From JBFGCM01 sp041581135 (GTDB lineage Bacteria; Actinomycetota; Acidimicrobiia; Spongiisociales; UBA5794): DNA of 11,528 bases. The position numbers were made by a program, and so were the translations under genes. The notes beneath the pieces were generated by a model, which worked only from the letters and a program-made list of their open reading frames with translations, made no database searches and was not told where the DNA came from. Positions within the stretch are counted from its first letter, which is position 1. Each line of letters begins with the position of its first letter. Shown here one piece after another: positions 6,564 through 11,528 of this stretch. The stretch covers positions 1-11,528 of the forward strand of contig JBFGCM010000105.1 in assembly GCA_041581135.1 (NCBI GenBank), read 5' to 3'.

Positions 6564-6574
6564 CGGCTGACCCC

Positions 6575-8761
6575 ATGACCGCCCCCTTTCCACTCCTCGA
6601 CGACCTGAATCCCGTGCAGCGCGAGGCCGTGGCGGCCACCGAAGGACCCGTCCTGGTCGTCGCCGGCGCCGGCTCCGGCAAGACCCGTGTGCTCACCCGG
6701 CGCATCGCTCATCTGGTGCGAGATCTCGAGGTGCGCCCCGACGCGATCCTCGCCATCACGTTCACCAACAAGGCCGCCGCCGAGATGCGAGAACGGGTGG
6801 CGGCCATGGTCGGCGGCGTGGTGCGCGCCATGTGGGTATCCACCTTTCACAGCGCGTGCGCCCGGATTCTGCGTCGGGAAGCGCCTCGCCTCGGCTACCG
6901 ATCGTCGTTCTCCATCTATGACACCGCCGATTCGTTGCGTCTGGTGAAGTACTGCGTACGTGACCTCGACCTCGATCCCAAGCGATTCCCACCTCGCAGC
7001 ATCGCGGCGGCCATCAGCGCCGCCAAGAACGAGCTCGTCGACTACGAGACCTTTGCCCAGACGGAGTCGGGCATCTATCACGAGAAGGTATCGGACGTGT
7101 ACCGGCTCTACCAGCAGCGCCTCTTGGAGGCGTCGGCGCTCGACTTCGACGATCTGCTGATGCTGACGGTGGACATCATGCGGGCCTTCCCCGACGTGCT
7201 CGCCCACTACCAGGACCGCTTTCGCTACGTCATGGTGGACGAGTACCAGGACACGAATCATGCCCAATACGTGCTGGTGAACCTGCTGGGTGCCGAACAC
7301 CGCAACGTGTGTGTGGTCGGCGACAGCGACCAGAGCATCTACGCATTCCGCGGGGCGGACATGCGCAACATCCTCGAATTCGAGAAGGACTACCCCGACG
7401 CCCGGGTGGTGTTGCTCGAGCAGAACTACCGGTCCACGCAGACGATCCTCGATGCCGCGAACGCCGTCATCTCGCACAACACGAGCCGCAAACCGAAGCG
7501 CCTGTGGACCGATGCCGGTGCCGGCGAGAAGATCGTGAGCTTCGAGGGCGAGGACGAGCACGACGAGGCGGCGTACATCGCCGAGGAGATCGGTGCGCTC
7601 GAGGAGGAGGGTGTTCCGCTCAGCGATACGGCGGTGTTCTATCGGACGAATGCCCAGAGCCGCGTCATCGAAGAGGTCTTCGTTCGGTTCGGCATTCCCT
7701 ACCAAGTCGTCGGTGGACTCAAGTACTACGACCGCAGAGAGGTCAAGGACGCGCTGGCGTACCTGCGTGCCGTGGTCAATCCCGAGGACCAGGTCGCCCT
7801 CAAGCGGATCATCAACATGCCCAAGCGAGCCATCGGCGAGACCTCAGTGGGCCACGTCGATCGATTCGCGGAAGCGGAGGGCATCACGTTCTCCGCGGCG
7901 CTGCGCCGGTCCGATGAGAACACCCGACTGTCGACTCGCGCCCAGAAGCAGATCGGAGACTTCAACGCCCTCATGGACCACCTCGCCGCGCGAGCCGCCG
8001 GGGGGCCGCAGGAAGCCCTCGAGGCCGTGCTCACCGAGACCGGGTATCTGGACATGGTGCGAGCAGAACGGACCATCGAGGCCATGGGGCGCGAGGAGAA
8101 CCTCAAGGAGCTGGTATCGGCTGCCTCCGAGTTCGAGGAGGTCGGGCCCGGGTCGCTCGGCGACGAGCCATGGGACGAGTTGAGCGGTGCCCGCAAGCTC
8201 GAGCTGTTCTTGGAGTCGATCTCCTTGGTGACCGACTCGGATGCGTATGACGAGACGAGCGGCGTGGTCACCCTCATGACGCTGCACAATGCCAAGGGTC
8301 TCGAGTTCCCGGTGGTCTTCATGACGGGCATGGAGGACGGCGTGTTCCCGCACATGCGTGCGTTGGGCGATCCGGCCGAGCTGGAGGAGGAGCGGCGCCT
8401 CTGTTACGTGGGTATCACCAGGGCGCAGGAGCGGCTGTATCTGACGCGGGCGTGGAGCCGCAACCTGTGGGGTGGCACCAACTACAACTCGGCGAGCCGG
8501 TTCCTCTCGGAGATACCCGACGGGCTCACGACGTCCGCCAAGCGGAAGCGCCTCCACGATGGCAAGGAGGCCGCCAGACCGCGGGCGACGGTGGGCGACG
8601 CGGATATCACCATGGGAGACCGCGTACGCCACTCACACTGGGGTGAGGGCACGGTTCGGGAGCTCATCGGCTCCGGTGACCGCGCCGAGGCGCTGATCAA
8701 CTTCGACGGCCATGGCGAGAAGCACCTGCTGTTGGCCTGGGCTCCCCTGCAGAAGGTCTAG
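6575..8761 (+). CDS. pcrA: Superfamily 1A DNA helicase, PcrA/UvrD type
   Basis: A 728-residue ATP-dependent 3'-5' helicase that would act in nucleotide excision and mismatch repair, removal of recombinase filaments and transcription-replication conflicts. Motifs run in SF1A order: Q-motif NPVQREA with Gln15, Walker A AGAGSGKT at 30-37, Ia TFTNKAAAEM, Walker B VDEYQDTN with D222/E223, III GDSDQSIYAFRG from 249, IV LEQNYRS, V TLHNAKGLEF at 569-578, VI YVGITRAQERL from 611. The C-terminus (about 675-728, GDRVRHSHWGEGTV and onward) is the Tudor-like domain typical of PcrA/UvrD and linked to RNA polymerase contact. Length is normal. The open frame extends upstream through both repeat arrays to 6317, but that part is repeat-derived. 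I chose ATG 6575 because it aligns with family N-termini and sits just behind the TATACT box. It stands alone as a probable single-gene transcript. Confidence 0.95.
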   Translation: MTAPFPLLDDLNPVQREAVAATEGPVLVVAGAGSGKTRVLTRRIAHLVRDLEVRPDAILAITFTNKAAAEMRERVAAMVGGVVRAMWVSTFHSACARILRREAPRLGYRSSFSIYDTADSLRLVKYCVRDLDLDPKRFPPRSIAAAISAAKNELVDYETFAQTESGIYHEKVSDVYRLYQQRLLEASALDFDDLLMLTVDIMRAFPDVLAHYQDRFRYVMVDEYQDTNHAQYVLVNLLGAEHRNVCVVGDSDQSIYAFRGADMRNILEFEKDYPDARVVLLEQNYRSTQTILDAANAVISHNTSRKPKRLWTDAGAGEKIVSFEGEDEHDEAAYIAEEIGALEEEGVPLSDTAVFYRTNAQSRVIEEVFVRFGIPYQVVGGLKYYDRREVKDALAYLRAVVNPEDQVALKRIINMPKRAIGETSVGHVDRFAEAEGITFSAALRRSDENTRLSTRAQKQIGDFNALMDHLAARAAGGPQEALEAVLTETGYLDMVRAERTIEAMGREENLKELVSAASEFEEVGPGSLGDEPWDELSGARKLELFLESISLVTDSDAYDETSGVVTLMTLHNAKGLEFPVVFMTGMEDGVFPHMRALGDPAELEEERRLCYVGITRAQERLYLTRAWSRNLWGGTNYNSASRFLSEIPDGLTTSAKRKRLHDGKEAARPRATVGDADITMGDRVRHSHWGEGTVRELIGSGDRAEALINFDGHGEKHLLLAWAPLQKV

Positions 8762-8806
8762 CCGGCAGAGCGCATCGCACCCAGCCGGGCGGCGCAGGTG
8801 GTCCGT

Positions 8807-8812
8807 TAGTCT
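8807..8812 (+). promoter_or_regulatory. Candidate -10 box for the B12 subunit-sucC-sucD unit, leaderless type
   Basis: TAGTCT fits TAnnnT and ends 8 nt before the ATG at 8821, predicting a start within about 2 nt of the codon. The bases before the ATG are CTCCTCCTCC, the polarity of the anti-Shine-Dalgarno itself rather than its complement, so a Shine-Dalgarno interaction is not available. No -35 is recognised. Confidence 0.35.
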
Positions 8813-8820
8813 CCTCCTCC

Positions 8821-9225
8821 ATGCCTGCGAGGATCCTCATCGCCAAGCCGGGCCTCGACGGCCATGACCGCGGCGCCAAGGTCGTGGCCCGTGCACTGCG
8901 CGACGCCGGTTTCGAAATCGTGTACTCCGGCCTGCACCAGACTCCGGAGCAGATCGTGGAGACGGCCATCCAGGAGGATGTGGACGGCATCGGGCTGTCG
9001 GTGCTGTCGGGGGCCCACATGACCCTGTTTCCGCGTGTCGTGGAGCTGATGCGCGAGCGCGGTGCCGATGACGTGCTGGTGTTCGGCGGAGGCATCATTC
9101 CCGACGCCGACGCAACGGAACTGCGTGAGGCGGGTTTGGCAGCGATCTTCACACCCGGCACCCCCCTCGAGCAGATCACGACGTGGGCGCATGAGAACGT
9201 ACGGAGGCGAGAGGAAGCCACGTGA
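8821..9225 (+). CDS. Stand-alone cobalamin-binding subunit of an acyl-CoA mutase, probably methylmalonyl-CoA mutase
   Basis: A 134-residue Rossmann-like B12-binding domain. It opens with ILIAKPGLDGHDRGAKVVA, holding the D13-x-H15-x-x-G18 motif whose His is the lower axial cobalt ligand. It continues with the S-x-L block (LSVLSGAH) and the glycine block VFGGGIIP. It is the length of known separate small subunits and lacks the substrate-binding TIM barrel, which must come from another gene outside the window. Such mutases interconvert methylmalonyl-CoA and succinyl-CoA, or isobutyryl-CoA and butyryl-CoA, or related pairs. The 4-nt overlap (GTGA) with sucC argues for the methylmalonyl/succinyl-CoA reaction. 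The ATG at 8821 is the first start in frame, and the conserved beta strand begins three residues later. Confidence 0.92.
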   Translation: MPARILIAKPGLDGHDRGAKVVARALRDAGFEIVYSGLHQTPEQIVETAIQEDVDGIGLSVLSGAHMTLFPRVVELMRERGADDVLVFGGGIIPDADATELREAGLAAIFTPGTPLEQITTWAHENVRRREEAT

Positions 9226-10445
9226 AGATCCACGAGTACCAGGCCAAGCAACTCATGGCGGCGCGGGGCATCGCCGTCCCGCTCGGGCGCGTGGCCACCA
9301 CCGTCGACGAGGCGGTGGCCTCGGTGGCTCCGCTGATCGAGCAATCGGGCAACCCGGTCGTGGTGGTCAAGGCGCAGATCCACGCCGGCGGCAGGGGCAA
9401 GGGCAGGTTCATGGAGCACCCCGATCTCGGCGGCGTCACCGTGGTGACCGCCGGTGTCGAAGGTGGCGTCGAAGCGGCTGAGGCCGCGGTGCGCGAGCTC
9501 GCCACGAAGATGCTCGGCTCGACGTTGGTCACCGTGCAGACCGGACCTGAAGGGAAGCGGGTCAATCGGCTGTACATCGAACAGGGCATCTCCATAGATC
9601 GAGAGTTGTATGTGTCGGTGGTGCTCGACCGTGCCCTGAGCCGCAACATGGTGATGGCCAGCACCGAAGGCGGCACCGAGATCGAAGAGGTGGCAGAGGC
9701 GACCCCGGAGAAGATCCTCCGTGAGGAGATCGATCCCGCATTCGGCCTGCTCCCGTTCCAAGCCGCCCGCATCGCTCACCGGCTGGGGTTGGAGGGACCG
9801 GCACATCGCAACGGCGTGAAGTTCCTGGTGGCACTGGCGGAGGCGGCGGTGGATCTCGACACGGACCTCGTCGAGATCAATCCGCTGGTGGTGACCACCG
9901 AAGGCGATGTGATGGCGCTGGACGGCAAGATGAGCTTCGAGGCCAATGCGTTGTATCGCCAGCCCGAGGTGCAGGCGATGCGTGACGAGAGCGAGGAGGA
10001 TCCCGCCGAGCTCGAGGCCGCAGAGCACGACCTCAGCTTCATCAAGCTCGACGGAACGATCGGGTGCATGGTGAATGGCGCCGGCCTCGCCATGGCCACC
10101 ATGGACATCATCAAGTACGTGGGCGGCGAACCGGCCAATTTCCTCGACGTGGGTGGCGGTGCGACCGCCGACAAGGTGGCTGCCGCATTCAAGATCATCA
10201 CCCGCGACCCGAACGTGAAGGGCATCTTCGTGAACATCTTCGGCGGCATCATGCGGTGCGACACCATCGCCACCGGTGTGGTCGAGGCCGTGCAGGAGGT
10301 GGGCCTGGCGGTGCCGCTCGTGGTGCGCCTCGAAGGCACCAATGTGGAGGAGGGCAAACGGATCCTCGACGAGTCCGACGTGGACGTGATCAGTGCGGCC
10401 GACATGAAAGACGGGGCCACCAAGATCCTGGAGCTGACGTCATGA
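9222..10445 (+). CDS. sucC: Succinyl-CoA synthetase (ADP/GDP-forming), beta subunit
   Basis: A 407-residue ATP-grasp subunit that binds nucleotide and, with SucD, interconverts succinyl-CoA and succinate with substrate-level phosphorylation in the TCA cycle. It begins MKIHEYQAKQLMAARGI as in the family. It carries the ATP-grasp block HAGGRGKG at 54-61, MASTEGGTEIEEVAE, EINPLVVT, the C-terminal ligase domain signature GCMVNGAGLAMATMD (N285) and VNIFGGIMRCD (N338). It is about 19 residues longer than E. coli SucC, mainly from small insertions in the N-terminal half. The GTG start overlaps the stop of the B12 subunit gene (GTGA), with a GAGAGGAA Shine-Dalgarno-like stretch upstream. Its stop overlaps the sucD start by 4 nt. 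Whether it prefers ATP or GTP cannot be told from sequence alone. Confidence 0.96.
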   Translation: MKIHEYQAKQLMAARGIAVPLGRVATTVDEAVASVAPLIEQSGNPVVVVKAQIHAGGRGKGRFMEHPDLGGVTVVTAGVEGGVEAAEAAVRELATKMLGSTLVTVQTGPEGKRVNRLYIEQGISIDRELYVSVVLDRALSRNMVMASTEGGTEIEEVAEATPEKILREEIDPAFGLLPFQAARIAHRLGLEGPAHRNGVKFLVALAEAAVDLDTDLVEINPLVVTTEGDVMALDGKMSFEANALYRQPEVQAMRDESEEDPAELEAAEHDLSFIKLDGTIGCMVNGAGLAMATMDIIKYVGGEPANFLDVGGGATADKVAAAFKIITRDPNVKGIFVNIFGGIMRCDTIATGVVEAVQEVGLAVPLVVRLEGTNVEEGKRILDESDVDVISAADMKDGATKILELTS

Positions 10446-11371
10446 GCGTTCTCGTGAGCAAGGACACGCGGGTCATCGTCCAGGGGATGGGCAAGACCGG
10501 CCGCTTCCACACCGACAAGGCCATTGCGTACGGCACGAGCATGGTCGCAGCCGTGCATCCATCTCGCGCCGGAGAGACCGAGCAGTTCGAGGGTGAGACC
10601 GATCACTCAGGTGTGCCGGGCCGCGACGACACCTACTCGGTGGAGATCCCGATCTTCGGCATGGTGGCCGAGGCGGTGGCCGCCACCGACGCCAATGCTT
10701 CGGTCGTGTACGTGCCGCCACCCTTTGCCGCCGACGCCATCATGGAGGCGGCGGATGCCGGTATCGAGCTGGTCATCTGCATCACCGAGGGCATCCCGGT
10801 GGCCGACATGGTCAAGGCCAAGCGGTTCCTGGCGGAACGCAACACGCGCCTGGTGGGGCCCAACTGCCCCGGAGTGATCACGCCGGCACAGTGCAAGATC
10901 GGCATCATGCCGGGGTACATCCACCGTCCCGGCAAGATCGGTGTCGTCAGCCGCTCCGGCACGCTCACCTACGAAGCGGTCTATCAGCTCACCCAGCTCG
11001 GCCTGGGCCAGACCACGGCCATCGGCATCGGCGGTGACCCGGTCAACGGCACCAACTTCGTGGACTGCCTGGCGTTGTTCGAAGCGGATCCGGAGACGGA
11101 GGGTGTCATCATGATCGGCGAGATCGGAGGCACCGCAGAGGAGGAGGCGGCCGAGTGGATCCAGGCCAACATGACCAAGCCGGTCGCCGCTTTCATCGCC
11201 GGCACCACGGCGCCGCCTGGAAAGCGCATGGGTCATGCCGGCGCCATCATCTCGGGTGGCAAGGGAACCGCGGCGGACAAGATCGCCGCTCTCGAGGACG
11301 CCGGCGTGGCGATCGCTCCGACCCCCACCGACATGGGGACTTCGATGCTGGAAGCCCTCGGCGCCGCCTGA
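10442..11371 (+). CDS. sucD: Succinyl-CoA synthetase, alpha subunit, with a divergent CoA-binding region
   Basis: This 309-residue subunit binds CoA and carries the phosphohistidine. The catalytic His265 lies in MGHAGAIISGGKGTA. Other family blocks are VGPNCPGVITPAQCKIGIMPG, VSRSGTLTYEAV, IGIGGDP and MIGEIGGTAEEEAAEW. The N-terminal CoA-binding domain departs from the norm: the usual QGFTGxQGTFH loop reads QGMGKTGRFH (one residue shorter), and the TPGKGG loop reads HPSRAG. About 19 extra, acid-rich residues then occupy roughly 48-68 before IPIFGMVAEAV. The length is therefore above the usual 288-300. The ATG overlaps the sucC stop (ATGA) with TGGAG about 8 nt upstream; the open frame before that is a shadow within sucC. 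I read it as SucD because of the sucC partner, although another dicarboxylate substrate remains possible. Confidence 0.92.
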   Translation: MSVLVSKDTRVIVQGMGKTGRFHTDKAIAYGTSMVAAVHPSRAGETEQFEGETDHSGVPGRDDTYSVEIPIFGMVAEAVAATDANASVVYVPPPFAADAIMEAADAGIELVICITEGIPVADMVKAKRFLAERNTRLVGPNCPGVITPAQCKIGIMPGYIHRPGKIGVVSRSGTLTYEAVYQLTQLGLGQTTAIGIGGDPVNGTNFVDCLALFEADPETEGVIMIGEIGGTAEEEAAEWIQANMTKPVAAFIAGTTAPPGKRMGHAGAIISGGKGTAADKIAALEDAGVAIAPTPTDMGTSMLEALGAA

Positions 11372-11387
11372 GCGCGGCGTTGCCCTG

Positions 11388-11528
11388 ATGCCGGAGCTGC
11401 TCGCCGGCTTGTCGCTGGGGCTCGCTGCCGGCATCTCGCCCGGACCGCTGAACACGCTCATCGTCACGTCGACCCTCAGCCGCGGCCTCGGTGCCGGCTG
11501 GCGGGTTGCGATCGCTCCGTTGCTCACC
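11388..11528 (+). CDS. N-terminal part of a LysE/RhtB-family exporter, cut by the window end
   Basis: Forty-seven codons are visible from ATG 11388, 16 nt after the sucD stop. The sequence starts with a hydrophobic helix (LLAGLSLGLAAGISPGP), continues LNTLIVTSTL and ends GAGWRVAIAPLLT. The glycine-rich first helix running into a PGP turn is typical of LysE/RhtB-type amino-acid or metabolite exporters of the inner membrane. No clear Shine-Dalgarno site is present in the short gap, so it may be translated by reinitiation after sucD. Substrate cannot be predicted. Confidence 0.75.
   Translation, partial: MPELLAGLSLGLAAGISPGPLNTLIVTSTLSRGLGAGWRVAIAPLLT

Noticed and set aside
6323..7705. - strand open frame of 460 codons across the repeats and pcrA
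   Set aside because: Its C-terminus is translated repeat and the rest is the complement of the helicase motifs, so it has no independent support.
8697..10028. - strand open frame of 443 codons opposite the B12 subunit and sucC
   Set aside because: It is an antisense shadow of two conserved genes with no recognisable motifs.
10064..10441. N-terminal extension of SucD into sucC
   Set aside because: The upstream codons lie in another frame of conserved sucC sequence and read as a His/Arg/Gly-rich shadow. The ATG at 10442 has a Shine-Dalgarno-like site and begins the known SucD N-terminus.

Overview
The window is GC-rich, densely packed chromosomal DNA, most likely from an actinobacterium and possibly an uncultivated member of the Acidimicrobiia. 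The lineage is an inference. It rests on the GC bias, a GuaB3-type IMP dehydrogenase paralogue next to guaA, a PcrA/UvrD1-like helicase, GTG starts, and several start codons lying just downstream of -10-like hexamers (leaderless expression). Almost every gene runs on the + strand. Only a partial small membrane-protein gene at the left edge is on the - strand, divergent from guaB3.

Layout. (1) 1-112: 5' end of a divergent membrane-protein gene. The 113-221 gap carries candidate promoters for both directions. (2) 222-2947: guaB3-guaA, overlapping by one base, for guanine nucleotide synthesis. (3) 3033-6223: a two-gene signalling unit, made of a hybrid CheA-like kinase (HPt, dimerisation, ATPase, CheW-like, receiver) and a REC-GAF response regulator that overlaps it by 4 nt. 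No MCP, CheW, CheR or CheB gene is visible nearby. (4) 6224-6574: a 351-nt gene-free interval filled by two unrelated tandem-repeat arrays, one of 32-bp units and one of 7-bp units. The second is bracketed by two copies of the palindrome GGCGCGCC. (5) 6575-8761: pcrA/uvrD helicase behind a good -10 box. (6) 8821-11371: a stand-alone cobalamin-binding mutase subunit, then sucC and sucD, with 4-nt overlaps at both junctions. (7) 11388-11528: start of a LysE/RhtB-type transporter, cut by the window end.

How the genes work together. The B12-sucC-sucD unit makes biochemical sense: methylmalonyl-CoA mutase forms succinyl-CoA, which SucCD converts to succinate with nucleotide triphosphate formation. 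GuaB3 and GuaA would perform IMP to XMP to GMP if GuaB3 is a true dehydrogenase. The kinase and response regulator look like a self-contained phosphorelay with unknown input and output.

Most of the window is housekeeping. The parts that deserve attention are the paired tandem-repeat arrays before pcrA, the orphan hybrid CheA with its REC-GAF partner, a SucD with rewritten CoA-loop regions and an insertion of about 19 residues, and the repeated leaderless start architecture. I did not find clear evidence for a wholly new multi-gene system.
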